From Molossus alvarezi (Eukaryota; Chordata; Mammalia; Chiroptera; Molossidae): DNA of 64,000 nt. Shown here one piece after another: positions 32,474 through 44,675 of this stretch. The stretch lies in contig CM073886.1 in NCBI GenBank assembly GCA_037176705.1, positions 90,679,501 through 90,743,500 of the forward strand, in the 5' to 3' direction. How positions within the stretch are numbered: the first letter of the stretch is position 1; each line of letters begins with the position of its first letter. The position numbers were made by a program, and so were the translations under genes. The notes beneath the pieces are model-generated. The model searched no databases and was not told the origin of the DNA. It saw nothing but the letters and a program-made list of their open reading frames with translations.

Positions 32474-32930
32474 AAGGAATCAAATAAAAACACAGGTTAG
32501 CAAAAACTCGTTTATTTGACTCAAAGTTATTTTCTTAAATAATCAACTGCCTGATCAAGATAACAGAAAACTATTTTAATAAAACATAAAATCTCTGCTT
32601 TTTATTTATTTTATTATCTTATTTGGAAATGGTCTAGGCATTCAACGAATATTCATTATTTAGTTAGCAAAACTTAACATTTCAAGTTGCCATGTAGATT
32701 TATAACACTAAGTACAATATAATTATTGCTAAATAGTTAACCTAAAAGAAACCTTTATCCTGTTTACATTTAATTTACCTCCTTCTAACAATTAACTTTG
32801 GATTACTTATGAAACTCATCATACCAAGTTTCCTGCTGACAAATTTTACAACAGAGATACATTAACTATAAACCAAGGTAGAATAAAAGTATTATTAAAG
32901 GCTGATAATTTTAAAGATATACACATTTTA

Positions 32931-33150
32931 TTATTTTTTAATATATTTTTATTGATTTTTTAGAGAAAGGAAGGGAGAGAGAGATAGAAACATGGATGTG
33001 ATAGAGAATCATGGATTGGCTGCCTTTTGCACACCCCCTACTGGGAATTTAGCCCTCAACCTGGGCGTGTGCCCTGAACTGGACTCGAACTGGGACCTTT
33101 CAGTCCATGGGATGATGCTTAATTCACTGAGCCACACTGGCTGGGCAAAC
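32931..33150 (-). repeat. Ves-type SINE
   Basis: Head CACACTGGCTGGGC at right. Target duplication ATATACACATTTT / TTATACACATTTT. Confidence 0.92.
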
Positions 33151-34175
33151 TTATACACATTTTTAGAAAAGATGCCCATATTTAAAACCAAACCAAACTC
33201 AAAACAGCTCTAATATCAAATATTTTCCCTGATGACGTGATTCTGGAAAGCATTTGGCTTCGTTCCTGTTATATTTTTGAGAATTCTCATATAAGCACTT
33301 GTTAGTTTAAGCCAATTTAATAGAGTTCCTCCTTTTTATTTCTAATTAACAATACCATTCAGATGTAGAAAATACTACAATGCACATGGACAGACACACA
33401 CACGGATCTTTCAACCACGAGACAGACATCATAAAGCAAAGTTCATTAATTAAGAAGTTAATGAAATAAGTTACATTGATCTGCTCAGATGACCAAGGTA
33501 TTTTTCCTTTAATAGTTGTGGAGAAAGCCTTTCAGACCTGTGGTTGTCCTTGCTAAGGGAGCCTTGGAGCCACAGAAGCAGTTCGTGCTTTCAAAAAAAC
33601 TTACTTTTCAGTCCTAGGAATGAGGATGATAGATAAGTGGGCTTAAACAGCCTCTAGAGCTGCATTTTTGGTTTTACAAAGGCTTATCAGATATGGACAG
33701 CTGTTCTCAAATTTGGGTTGAAACTTAAGTGACATCATAGGCTGACCTGCCTGTTTAATTACATAATCTCTTCTTTCCCTTGGGCCATATAGTTTTATTT
33801 TATTTTAGGAAGAGGACTCAAATAATTCCTATCAGGCTGTGACATTAGTTTTTAAAATGGCCAAATTTCGGGTGTAAAAAGTTATTAAATCCTTTCAAAT
33901 ATCTTGTCAGGTTTCAGCTGGGACACACAGTAAATATTTCTGGCATTATTAATGCAAAGACTTTCTAGGCTTTTCCTCTGACAGCCACAAGAAAGAACTG
34001 ACAGCATTCATGTCACAGTTTCCCAGTGAGACAATGTCTTTCTACAATACAGTCAGGTGAAAGATGAAGTAACTTTAACATAAAGCCTGTTTAAACATTT
34101 CAATTTTCCTAATCGTATCAATCTTTACATTTGCCTTTAATCTACTTGTAGTCTGAGTCAGGGCATTGGGTTTTT

Positions 34176-34283
34176 TGTTTGCTTGTTTGTTGGTTGGTTG
34201 GTATATGCCCCTAGTGGAACCGAACCTGGGACTCTCTGGTCCGCAGGCCGACGCTCCAACCACTGAGCCAAACCAGCCAGGGC
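34176..34283 (-). repeat. Short Ves SINE
   Basis: Same short form as 6315-6421: T/G-rich tail then head GAGCCAAACCAGCCAGGGC. Perfect target duplication GGCATTGGGTTTTT (34162-34175 and 34284-34297). Confidence 0.93.
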
Positions 34284-35480
34284 GGCATTGGGTTTTTGTA
34301 CCACGGTTCAGGAATTCCCATCTCAAGGAGTTGTGTTAGTTTCTCTTTTCTCTCCCCTGAGCATTTTACCCACTCTTGAGTAAAGCGGCTTTGGATCCCC
34401 AGCAAGGTGTTAAGCCAAAGGACCCTGGCCCTGTTATCAATCCTTAAATTGATTTTACCAGCCTGACTACTGTCCCAAGCGATTGTAATCTCTTCCTTCC
34501 AGGCTTTTCAATTCCTCCACACTGGGGTAAATAGAGCAGACTTTTTTGGGGCCCTTTGATCTTAGGGGGCCAACAGGGGGTCATCTTGGTCCCATTCAGC
34601 CTTTCGTAGTGCTGCACTAAAACCTTTGTCTTAACCTTGTTCTGTTTTATTTAGCCCAATATTTTCTTTTATAGGTTTGTTACTAAATGTACCCCAGTTC
34701 TGTAAGATACAGCTCAGAGAACTACACTGGGGTGCAAAGATGGAATTACCAGTGTTACTAAGGTCTTTATCGATCAAAGTAGTGACTGATGGTCAGCTCG
34801 AGCAAGCTTAAATAAGTCCTAGGATTAGACAGTTCACACAACAGAACAAACAGGGAACAAGCAGCTACAAGATCTAAGAATAAAGTCTGGTCAGCAATAA
34901 GTCAGACACAACAGACAAGATAGCGTAAGGGGTTGAGTGGTCAAAATCCCCCTACTTCTCATATACGTGGTGGGCTCAGATGAGTTGGGCCTGGACAAGC
35001 TTTCGTTGCCCACTCCTAGGTTTGCTGGCACTCAGTCAGAGTTGGCCTTCTTCCACAAGATGAGTCACAGGCCCAACAGGTTTGGAAGATGACCTCAAGC
35101 AGATTGACAAACAAGACTTCTCCCTCTTGGTTCCCCGAGTTTCCTGGAGTCCAGGAGAATGAGACTAGACCAGGTAAAGATTTCTCAGGACCTGCTTACC
35201 TCCCTGTTCCCATTCAGGTTTCCCCAAGCCCAGAAGAGGATGGTTTTCCTGAGGTTGTCCTCCATGAAACCTTACTGTAAGATATCATCAATTTCCAAAT
35301 CACAGCAAATTCCAAATCTAGTCATTTGCATATGCTGCAAACAAAAGCGTTGTAGGTTGGGGGCACCCAGTCATGGACTGCCATCCAGCCTTTGCCTACA
35401 AGACCACAGGTCTGCGCAGCTGCTGGATGAGAGCCTGCCTGATGGCAAGCCCTGGGTCCATGGGTCCACAGGCAAAAGGG

Positions 35481-35499
35481 AGTCCCACGTTGGGCATCA
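35481..35499 (-). other. Primer-binding site, lysine tRNA type
   Basis: Minus strand TGATGCCCAACGTGGGACT. It differs at two positions from the TGGCGCCCAACGTGGGG pattern complementary to a lysine tRNA. It sits next to the 5' LTR, which fixes the element's orientation. Confidence 0.75.
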
Positions 35500-36093
35500 G
35501 AATTATTACAGGACTAAAGGTGTCCATTTGCCTGCACGCATCAAATCCCAATAAGACATGCACAGAGTTTGCAGCATAGAAGTAAGGGATTACTTGAGGG
35601 AGTAGCCCACACCCAGAATCACAGGCAAGCAAATGCTCAAAGACCTGGCTAATCGATGGCTTCCAGGGTTATATAGGGGGGAAATCATTAATCATGGTAA
35701 CAAAGGTTGTTAGGGTTGTGGTCTCTATTGCTTGGTTGGTGGTAGGGTACGGGGTAGTTGATCATTGCATCTGGTTTTGAAGTCAGCCATGGCATTGCTT
35801 TATCTGCTTTTGCCACTTTTCTAGGTCTGGAGCCGAAACGCAGCTGAGGCCTACGTGTTATGTCTGGTTTGATGCAAACTGTCTCTGTGGCCAACAGACC
35901 CGAGGCTTTGTTCCTGACATTATTGGATACTGACCAGAATGTCATTATCCTGAGGGCTTCATGATAAAGAGAGTAGACGTGAAAGGTTAGAAGGAAGAAG
36001 GTGAATCAGAGTGCTGGATGAGGCTATTTTAAATCAAAAAAGGAAAGAAGGGGAAAGGTCACACTAAAGAAATGAAGTTTCTACATGGTCCCA
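35500..36093 (-). repeat. 5' LTR of the antisense element
   Basis: Minus-strand start TGGGACCATGTAGAAACTTC. Homologous to 30000-30557 over its whole length with insertions and many substitutions. Confidence 0.8.
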
Positions 36094-36842
36094 GTATCAT
36101 TAGTTTTCTAAGAGAACTTAGTGTGTACTTTTACTTTTAAAAATGCTTCCTACTATTTGTCATCCAAGTTTCTTGATAACCTTAAATCATCTTTTTAAAA
36201 GTAAGCAAGTAATATTCCAAGTATACCATGTCTTTTCTATAGAAAATACAAATGCTGTTATATTTTTATGAATGTAAGTTTTTTTACAGGAAGATAACAT
36301 ATTCCTTCCTAGAATACTTCAGTTGGGAGTCAAAGGAATGCACAACTTTTCATTCCTTGAAGTTATGCAGAAAGAAATGGTCCTGGCAGTATACGCCTGA
36401 CCATAATTCTACAGAGCAGGTTGTGCTGTTGTCCATGGACCTCTCTGTGTTGCAAATTACAGAAAGAAAGAAATAAAGGCAATAAACAACTTGATTTATT
36501 TGGCAAGTCTTCATTTCACATTTCACTGATAAATCTCCAGATTAGGATTATTTTACTACAGTATCTTGTATTAGGCTCTAGAGAAAACTGTGACTTTATC
36601 CGAGTTTAATTCAGTAACCCAGGCTTCTTAGATAGCAAAATTATTTGCCCACTTTCGAGATCAATCATAAAGTAAATTTTAGTAGAATTAGTCTTGATTT
36701 GGACTCCATCTAAATTTACAGTTCTTGAAGCTTTTTGTGATTTTGAGTATGTTGGAGAAAATGTTTCAAGTTCTGAGGATCTATGTGTATTTTCACTTTT
36801 CATGGATTTAAAGAAATCAGCTGGTTAAAGAATCATCACAAA

Positions 36843-36973
36843 ATGCCAAGGTTGTGGGTTCAATCCCTGGTTAGGGCACATACAAGAATCAACCAGAAAA
36901 TGTATAAATAAGTGGAATAACCAATCTATGTTTCTCTCTCTCTCTAAAAATCAATAAATAAAAAATTTTAAAA
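36843..36973 (+). repeat. 5'-truncated Ves SINE
   Basis: Starts at the box-B part (GGTTGTGGGTTCAATCCCTGG) and ends CTCTCTAAAAATCAATAAATA. Confidence 0.8.
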
Positions 36974-37105
36974 AGACTGGTTCAACATTCACAAATCAAT
37001 TAATATCCATCACATCAGACGAAAGCAAAAAAATCTATGCTCATACTAACAGATTTCTGAAAAGCCATTTGACAAAACCCAACACTCATTCATTATTAAA
37101 AACTC

Positions 37106-37375
37106 GCCCTGGCCGGTTTGGCTCAGCGGTTAGAGCGTCGGCCTGCGGTCGGGAGAGACCCGGGTTCGGTTCCCGCTAAGGGCACGTACTTCGGTTGCAG
37201 TTTGTCCCCGGCCCTGGAAGGTCGTGCGGGTGGCAGCCACTCGATGTGTCCCTTCACGTCGATGTTTCTCTCTCTCTCCCCCTTCCTCTCTCTCCCTCCC
37301 TCTCTAACTGTACAAAAAATGGAAAAGTGTCCTCGGGTGAGGATAAAAAAAAAATAAAAAAAAATAAAAAAAAAA
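37106..37375 (+). repeat. Ves SINE, long GC-rich subfamily
   Basis: Head GCCCTGGCCGGTTTGGCTCA. Duplication AAAAACTC on both sides; tail of repeated A4-9T units. Among the least diverged copies here. Confidence 0.94.
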
Positions 37376-37605
37376 TAAAAAACTCAGCAAACTAGAATGA
37401 GAAAAATTCATTCACTTGATAAAGAACATCTACAAAAAACTAAAAGCTAACATACTTAATGGTGGGAAACTAGGTGAATTCCTCTAACATTAGGAGCAAG
37501 GCAAGAATGTTTCCATTCACCACTCCTGTTCAACATTGTAATGGAAATTTTACCTAATGTAATAGGAGAAAAAAAAATTTCCAAGAATCAACAACAAAAA
37601 AATCT

Positions 37606-37842
37606 CACCCTGGTTGAATTTGGCTCAGTGGTTAGAGCATCATCCTGCAGACCAAAGAGTCATAAGTTCAGTTCCTGTCAAGAGCATGTACCTCGGTTAT
37701 GGTTCAGTCCCCGGCCCTGGTCAGGGTCGTGTGGGAAGCAACCAATCCATGTGTCTATCTTACATCGATGTTTCTCTCTCTCTCTTCTTCTCACTCTACC
37801 TGAAGATAAATGGAAAAATATTCTCGGGTGAGGATAGGAAAA
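37606..37842 (+). repeat. Ves SINE, long form
   Basis: Head ACCCTGGTTGAATTTGGCTC, tail GATAAATGGAAAAATATTC. Duplication AAAAAAATCTC. Confidence 0.92.
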
Positions 37843-38799
37843 AAAAAAATCTCTTAGAACTAAAGCCCAATTACAGCAAGGTTGCAGGATACAAGGTTAA
37901 TATACAAAAGCCAATTGTTACCTATATACCTGACATTTAAAACATTTATATTACACACACACACAGACAATAAATCTAGAGAGACTTAGTATAATTCTAA
38001 CAATATGTATAAGATTTATATGAGAACCTATAAAAGTTATGAAATTAAAGAAGATCACAATAAATGGACAAATATTTCATGTTTATGGACAGAACTACAT
38101 ATTGTTAAAGTCTCAGTTCTTCCAAAATTGATTTATAGATTTAATGCATTCCAATAAAAATCCCAGCAAGCTACTTTGTGGAAATCAACAAATTAATTCT
38201 GAAGTTTATGTGGAAAAGCAAAAGACCCAGAATAGCTGTCACAATACTGAAGAAGAATAACAATTTGGAGGACTGACACCAACTTTAAGACTTACTATAA
38301 GGCTATAGCCTCCAAGACAGTGTGATACTGATGAAAGAATGGATAAGTAGTAGATTAATGGAACAGAATAGAGAGCTCAGAAATAGACCCATACAAACAT
38401 GGATAGCTGATCAATGACAAAGGCACAAAGGCAATTCAATGGAGAAAGTGTAGTCTGTCTTTTATTACACCTTTAACAAAAATCAACTCAGATCATAAAA
38501 ATGTATAACTATAAAACTTCTAGAAGATAACAAGAGAAAATCTAGTTTGACCCTGGGTTTGGTGAAGACTTTTTAGATACAATACAAAAGCACAATCCAT
38601 GAAAGAAAAGTGGGTAAGTTGAATTTCATTAAAATTTTAAAAACTTCTGCTGTATTTAGGACACTGATAAAATGAAACAGTAAGCTACAGACTAGGAGAA
38701 AATATCTGTAAAACACGTTGATAAATCACAGAACTATCAAAATATTTAAAGAACTCTTACAATAAGACAACAAACATTCCAATTAGAAAGAGAGCAAAA

Positions 38800-38872
38800 G
38801 CCTAGCTGGTGTGGCTTGGATTGAGCATCATTCCACGGACTGAGAGGTCCAAGTTTCATGCCTGGTCAGAGA
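38800..38872 (+). repeat. Ves SINE head, 3'-truncated
   Basis: GCCTAGCTGGTGTGGCTTGG to CATGCCTGGTCAG, then an AGAAGGAGAAGGAG simple repeat in place of the body. Confidence 0.75.
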
Positions 38873-39142
38873 AGGAGAAGGAGAATAAAAATGACAAACC
38901 ATCAAACACTTTTCCTAGTAAAATGACCATGTAAACCAACTGTTAAGTAAGTAGACTAAATGCAAAGATAGCCAGGACAGCAGATTTTATTGTTTGCCTC
39001 GGCCCTTCCTGCTTTCTAATACCTAAATTTTGGTTGAACAGTCTATTCTTGTGTACACAGCCATGCATTTCGTTCAGCAAAATATGGTTGAATCCCCTTC
39101 TTAGTGATTTATTTAGGAATGCATGTGATGCACTATTGAATA

Positions 39143-39205
39143 CACACACACACACACACACATATTTCACACACACACATATTTCACACACACACATGTA
39201 TATAT
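39143..39205 (+). repeat. Compound (CA)n microsatellite
   Basis: Pure CA units, then two copies of a CATATTTCACACACACA unit of about 19 bases, then TATATA. Confidence 0.9.
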
Positions 39206-39228
39206 AAAATTTTGGAAAGTTTTTTTTT

Positions 39229-39483
39229 ATTTTTATTTTTTTTTATCCTCTCCCAAGGACATTTTTGCATTTTTGTTCAGACAGAGTGAGAGGGAGAGAG
39301 AAAAAGAGAGAGAGAGAGAGAAACATCAACGTGAAAGTGACACATCGAGTGGCTGCCACCCACACAACCAACCAGGGCCGGGGACAAACTGCAACTGAGG
39401 TACATGCCCTTAGCGGGAACAGAACCTGGGTCTCTCTGGACCGCAGGCCGACGCTCCAACCGCTGAACCAAACCGGCCAGGGC
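39229..39483 (-). repeat. Ves SINE, long GC-rich subfamily
   Basis: TTTATCCTCTCCCAAGGACA on the left, GAACCAAACCGGCCAGGGC on the right. Duplication GGAAAGTTTTTTTTA / CAGAAAGTTTTTTTTA. Confidence 0.94.
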
Positions 39484-39777
39484 AGAAAGTTTTTTTTACT
39501 GACTAAAAAGAAAACAACAGTTCAAGAAGTGATGTCTTCTCTTGTTCTGGTGGGTGTTATTTGGTCTTCATGGAACATCTAGAACTGTATTTTGTAGCCA
39601 TAATAAGAACTGCCATGGGAAAATCTGGCATATTTAGTATGACTGAGTCACAAAAGGGAAAGAACAAATTCTGATAATATTATTAAATTAATTGTCCCTA
39701 GAGCTGCTCCACTGGGGAAGGTGATATATAAGATAACAAATTTCCCTTCTGGTTGAAGTCAATTGAGACAGGTTTGT

Positions 39778-39932
39778 TTGTTTTAATTGATTTTAGAGCG
39801 AGAGAGAAACATTGATTTGTTGTTCCACTCGTTTATGCATTGGTTGTTTCTTGTATGTACTCTGTCTGAGGGTCGAATTCACTTGGCATATCAGGATAAT
39901 GCTCCAACTAGCTGAGCTTCTCAGCCAGGGCA
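39778..39932 (-). repeat. Older Ves-related SINE
   Basis: Has the CACTCGTTTATGCATTGGTTG middle and TTCTTGTATGTACTCTG segment shared with 42690-42861 and 46735-46899, a different subfamily from the CT-rich copies. Confidence 0.78.
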
Positions 39933-40012
39933 AGGCAGGTTTTTTTTTTTTTTTTTAATATTACTTGATACTGCCTGGTACAATATCCAATCATCAAATG
40001 GAACATTGATTC

Positions 40013-40236
40013 TTTTTTTTTTTTTTTTTAAACACGTTTTTATTGACTTTAGAGAGAAAGGAAGGGAGAGAGAGAGAGAAATATTGATGAGAGAGAAATA
40101 TTGATCTGCTACCTCCTGCACGTCCCCCACTGGGGATTGAACCCACTACCTGGGTATGTGTGCTGACCAGGAATCAAAGCAGAGACCTCTTGGTGCGTGG
40201 GTCAACGCTCAACCACTGAGCCACACCAGCCGGGCT
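40013..40236 (-). repeat. Ves-type SINE
   Basis: Head CCACACCAGCCGGGC at right. Duplication GAACATTGATTCTT / GAACATTAACTCTT. Confidence 0.92.
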
Positions 40237-40249
40237 AGAACATTAACTC

Positions 40250-41050
40250 TTCATGAAATTAATATTATGGAACACACTGCTGAAGACTTTCATATGTGTA
40301 ATTTGAGGTCATTCAAAGAAATACATCTCTTCCATTCAGCATGGGCTAGGCATTATAACACAAAATAGTGACAAATGAAATGAGATTTGTTTATGAAAGG
40401 GAATTAATTACAAATCCCATATCTGATTAAATATAAAAGTTTAAATACAAATTCTACAAGTGGGATACACTGAATAGAGTCAAACTTTGAATTAATGAAT
40501 TGAAAGTAAAGTGTTTCTGGAAAAGATTTTGCAAGGATAACATATTTTAGAATGTCTAGCTATTTAAATAAAAAATACAACCTATATTTAAAGGAAAAAC
40601 TCTATAAGGTTACCAAGTTGTATTAGCCTGTTCATAGTGGGGGGGAAATAGCAATTTTTCCACGTGATTATCATATGCACATATAAGTTGTGATGTATCT
40701 TTAGGCATCAGTATTGCTGAAGTAAGGAGTAAATATTTGGTAGGAAGTTAACTTATGGAAGTACTTGTGGTGTTTTGAAGATGAGATAGGATTTTCTTTC
40801 TATGTTTTGCTTATCTCAGGATATAATGTGTTTGTTTTGACTATGGAATATGATATGCATTCTTACTGTGCAACAGCAGCAGGGAAATGGTTGATTTTGC
40901 TCTTGGACAGTTACATATTATGAAGGAACCAATGGGTGTTTTTTGGGTTGTTTTTTGCTTTACTGTAAGAAAAAAAATTATAAAAAGTAAGCAAAAAAAA
41001 AAAAAAAAGAGGAAAGTGTTAAAATGGTCTATATATATTTTAAATGATTT
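40250..41050. other. Intergenic A+T-rich sequence
   Basis: No exon, repeat family or long frame recognised, apart from an A run at 40995-41008. Confidence 0.4.
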
Positions 41051-41068
41051 TTTTTAAAAAGAATTTCT

Positions 41069-41191
41069 GCCCTGGATGGTTTGGGTCAGCTAGAGTGTTG
41101 GCCCACAGATCGAAGGGTCACAGGTTTGATTTCCAGACAAGGGCACAGGCCTGGATTGCAGGTTCGATCCCCGAGTGGGAGAGGCAACCAA

Positions 41192-41222
<31 letters not shown>

Positions 41223-41285
41223 CCCCTTCTCTCTAAAAAAAAAAAATCAATGGAAAAATATCCTCCAGTGAGGATTAACAAAATA
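41069..41285 (+). repeat. Ves SINE, long form
   Basis: Head GCCCTGGATGGTTTGGGTCA, 12 CT units, tail CAATGGAAAAATATCCTCC. Duplication AAAAAGAATTT. Confidence 0.92.
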
Positions 41286-41464
41286 AAAAAAGAATTTTGT
41301 TTATCAAAAAGGAAAACACATTTAGAGAGAGTTAGAAGGCAACCCATAGAATTGGAGAGAATATTTACAATACCTACAATATTTATTCAACAAAGAATTA
41401 AAATATGAAATATAGAGAGAGTGCCCAAAAATCAATAAATAGAAAGCATACATCTCTATTAAAA

Positions 41465-41920
41465 ATTATATTGTAATTGCTAAGATCTGGAAACAGCCCA
41501 AGTATCCATCAATAGATGAGTGGATAAAAAAGCTGTGGTACATATACACAATAGAACACTATGCAGCTGTTAAGAAAGAAAGATCTCTTATCCTTTGAGA
41601 CGACATGGAAGGACCTAAGTGAAACAAGCCAATCAGAGAAAGACAAATATCACATGATCTCACTTATATGTGGATTATAATGAACAAAACAAGCTCAGGC
41701 ACAAAATAGACCCAGAGACATGGAAGTGGGTTGCAGACTGATAAACCTCAGAAGAGGTGGATGTGGGGGGAGAGAAGAGATAAACCATAGAACTTTTGTG
41801 CATTATGCATAAACAAGGACATAGACAACAATGCTGGGGAGGGGGGCGGGATTGGGAGGAGGGTGTCAATGGGGAAAAAAGAGAAACATCTGTAACAAAA
41901 ATAAATAAATTTTAAAAAGT
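41465..41920 (+). mobile_element. L1 3' end with G-rich 3' UTR, 5'-truncated
   Basis: GGAAACAGCCCAAGTATCCA, ATGAGTGGATAAAAAAGCTG, then a G-rich UTR (GGGGAGGGGGGCGGG near 41837) and an AAAATAAATAAATT tail. It links the G-rich tail seen at 12553-12840 to L1. Confidence 0.85.
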
Positions 41921-41984
41921 ATATTGATAAATATACACAACAATAAAAAAGAAATTTGTTGAAAATGTTGTAAAAATAAAGGAG

Positions 41985-42315
41985 GGAGAGTTTGTTAGCC
42001 TGTTTAGGCTTCTGGGTAACTTATAAAAATCAGAAATTTATTTTTCACAGTTCTGGAGGCTGGAAATCTGAGATCAGGGTACCAGCATGGTTCATAGCTG
42101 GTACCTTCTCACTATGTCCACCAAAGGTGTACAGGGTGAGGGATCTCTGTAGGGTCTCTTTTATAAGAACACTAATCCTATTTATGAGGGTTCCACCTAA
42201 TAACCTAAGCAACTTTCAAACACCTCACCTCATAATACTCATTACATTGGGCATTAGGAATTCAACATATGAATTATTTTGGGGGGACCACAAACATTCA
42301 GACCATATCATAGAG
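41985..42315 (+). repeat. Old interspersed repeat, copy 3 of a family of four
   Basis: TTCACAGTTCTGGAGGCTGG, GGGTCTCTTTTATAAGAACAC, then GGGCATTAGGAATTCAACAT. Confidence 0.65.
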
Positions 42316-42689
42316 TAATTCTAGTTTCCAACTAAAAATGGAATAGACACACTTCTTTCTTCTGCTACATACAGCTAAAAACTTTGCTCATTATATATAA
42401 AACATGTTAAGAAAACTGAAAAGTGAACTGAAGAAGGAACAGTGGCTAGGGATTTGGTGAACTGTGATTGCATTTATTAGATGTAAAAGACCGAGAAACA
42501 AGTTGAATTCTGTTGCGGTCACATGAAGTTTGTGCTGCGTATTGCACACACTCAAGCAGACATTTAGGTACAGGAGTCATTGGCATATAGATGTTCTTCA
42601 AAGCCATGAAAAATGATACATTAATCAAAGGAAAGCTCAGTTAATAAAGAATAGAATGGATATCAGGACTGACCCCTGGGCACTTTATT

Positions 42690-42861
42690 TTTTATTTTAT
42701 TTTTTATTGATTGTTTTTAGAGAGAGAGAAACATCCATTTGTGGTTCCTCTTATTTATGCATTCAAAGGTTGATTCTTGTATGTGCCCTGACCAGTGATC
42801 AAACCCACAACCTTGGCATATGGGGTTAATGTTCTAAATCAAATGAGCTACCCAGCCAGGG
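42690..42861 (-). repeat. Older Ves-related SINE
   Basis: TTATTGATTGTTTTTAGAGAG left, GAGCTACCCAGCCAGGGC right. Flanks CTGGGCACTTTA / CTGGGTATTTAA. Confidence 0.85.
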
Positions 42862-42869
42862 CTGGGTAT

Positions 42870-43465
42870 TTAATATTTAGTGATTGAGCAGAGAAGGAAG
42901 AAGACCTTGAGATAGGAGGGGATCTAGGAGAGTATAGCATCACAGAACCGGAGGGAAGAAAATACAGCATTCCTAGAACTTGGGAGTGATCGACTAATTC
43001 GCATGTTGCTGGGAGTTCAAGAACCACAAAGTTGACCGAGAGGGATTGGCAACGTGGATGTCAGAAAATCATTTAGACTTCACTGAGGTCTCTATTATTT
43101 GAAACCCATAGATAGCACTTACAATGTACGTCACTAAATTATATAACTCACTGCATTTTCCCTTATCATACTTTAATCTTGTTTTCAATTTGTAAATTTA
43201 TTGAGACAAGGAACCATGCCTTATATTTTTATACTTCCTAGCCCTTTGCACAATGCTAAAGAGTAGACAATTATTAATAATATGTTAGGGTCTTTGCTGT
43301 TAGAGCAAGGTCTTTGCTGTTAGCTTTGACTTCATTTTCTCGTCCTTCTTTCTGAATGTTAGATATTTTTATAGTCTCGTTGTAAACCATTGATTATACC
43401 CACTCTTTTTCTTCTCATTTTTTTTTCTCCCTGCTATTGATCTCATATTCTAATAAGAAAGTAAA
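42870..43465. other. Intergenic sequence, mostly unassigned
   Basis: An L2-like end (GAGACAAGGAACCATGCC, 43203-43290) is the only element I can suggest. Confidence 0.35.
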
Positions 43466-43467
43466 TA

Positions 43468-43713
43468 GCCCTGGCCAGTTTGGCTCAGCGGTTAGAGCGT
43501 CGGCCTGCGGTCCAGAGAGACCCGGGTTCGATTCCCGCTAAGGGCATCTACCTTGGTTGCAGTTTGTCTCCGGCCCTGGTTGGGTCGTGCGGGTGGCGAC
43601 CACTGGATGTGTCCCTTTCATGTCGATGTTTCTCTCTCTCTCTCTCTATCCTTCCCACTCTATCTGAACAAAAAATGGAAAAATGTCCTCAGGTGAGGAT
43701 AAAAAAAAAAAAA
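43468..43713 (+). repeat. Ves SINE, long GC-rich subfamily
   Basis: Head GCCCTGGCCAGTTTGGCTCA, box B GGGTTCGATTCCCG, tail GAACAAAAAATGGAAAAATG. Flanks AAGTAAATA / AAGGAAATAA. Confidence 0.93.
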
Positions 43714-44049
43714 AGGAAATAAGGAAAGAGAGGTTAAAATGAAACTATTTTTTGTCACTCTTTGTGGTAAATGAAAGGCTGAAATAAGATAAATCATATG
43801 AATTTCACTTCACTTTGCTCATCTATATCATTATATTGCTAATTAGCAATATGCAAAATATTCACTAATTGCAAAATAGTATGAAAGTCTGAAATTTTCA
43901 GATAAATTTTAATAACAAATAATAGTAGTCTCTATTTTTTTCCTTTTTGTAAAGTTGTAAATCAGTACAACTATACAGAGATTAAAATAATAAATACCTG
44001 CTTTGGACAAAACAGTGTGGTTCTTTGGAAAATAAATTTACAGGGTGAT

Positions 44050-44435
44050 GTGATCATAAATTCCTAGCTGGGCAGGTCATGGGGTTGTCATGCTCCAGGC
44101 CTATAGCTTTATCTTTGCCTTGAGCAAGCCCTGTCCATTGTTTCTGAACTGCTAGTCGGGCAGGTTCTTTCAAATGCCTCTTTTCAGACCCTTGAGAAAC
44201 CATACTCAAAAGAGCACACATTCTTGTTAACTAGTCTCAATCCAATCATTGCTTTCTCCCACCCTCATGTAATCTTCCTTACTTCCCTCCTTAATTTCAA
44301 ATGTATAAACAAAACTGCAAAACTGTTGTTCTCTGGAGCATTGGAGATCTTGCTTTCCAGCAATTGTCATGGGCTTTGACTCAAATAAACTTTAATGAAA
44401 ACTCTCTACGGGTTTGTATGTTTCTTAAGTCGACA
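44050..44435 (+). repeat. LTR of a second family, copy 1
   Basis: Shares CCAATCATTGCTTTCTCCC, ATGTATAAA, CTGCAAAACT, CATAAA-like and TATGTTTCTTA blocks, in order, with 45740-46415. It has AATAAA at 44385-44390 and ends GTCGACA. The left edge is uncertain. Confidence 0.6.
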
Positions 44436-44675
44436 CCATGCTCACTAAACACCCTGAATGAACAGATGTTAAACATTTAAAAAATAATAATTCAGGTTGT
44501 TGTTTTTTTCAAACAAAATTTTATGGATTTGGTTGATGCCCACTTTGTGCTCCTCCTCAACACCATTTGTTTCTCTCTCTCCCCCAGGTAACTAAGGTCT
44601 TTAAGATTCTATGTTCTTCCTGTGCACACTTTTGTAAGTTTGAGATATATATTTGGTGTATTATTAAAAATTTAT

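Larger units (their letters stand above)
30580..35480 (-). mobile_element. Interior of the antisense LTR element
   Basis: Mostly A+T-rich sequence without a long open frame to about 34.3 kb, then a GC-richer leader-like part at 34.4-35.48 kb. Frames of 60-130 codons at 35089-35632 cross the leader and LTR and match no retroviral protein I know. SINE insertions at 32274, 32931 and 34176. Confidence 0.5.
30000..36093 (-). mobile_element. Old endogenous retrovirus-like LTR element, antisense
   Basis: Two direct LTRs (30000-30557 and 35500-36093) enclose about 4.9 kb. Read on the minus strand the order is 5' LTR (right), primer-binding site, interior, polypurine tract, 3' LTR (left). GTAT flanks both outer ends (29996-29999 and 36094-36097), a 4-bp target duplication. 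The interior is full of stops; I recognise no gag, protease, polymerase or envelope segment, so it is either non-autonomous or decayed beyond reading. Three SINEs lie inside. The LTRs differ at roughly a quarter of positions by eye, so the insertion is old. Confidence 0.78.
36975..38795 (+). mobile_element. L1 ORF2 fragment, sense
   Basis: GACTGGTTCAACATTCACAA, ATTTGACAAAACCCAACACTC, then TTCCAAAATTGATTTATAG and GACAAAGGCACAAAGGCAAT are RT to C-terminal ORF2. Broken frames; two SINEs inside. Confidence 0.85.

Noticed and set aside
35159..35554. 131-codon frame in the LTR element
   Set aside because: It is on the strand opposite to the element and crosses the primer-binding site and LTR, so it is not a viral or host gene.
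39143..39205. Short direct repeats resembling a CRISPR array
   Set aside because: It is a CA microsatellite with no unique spacers, in a mammalian genome.
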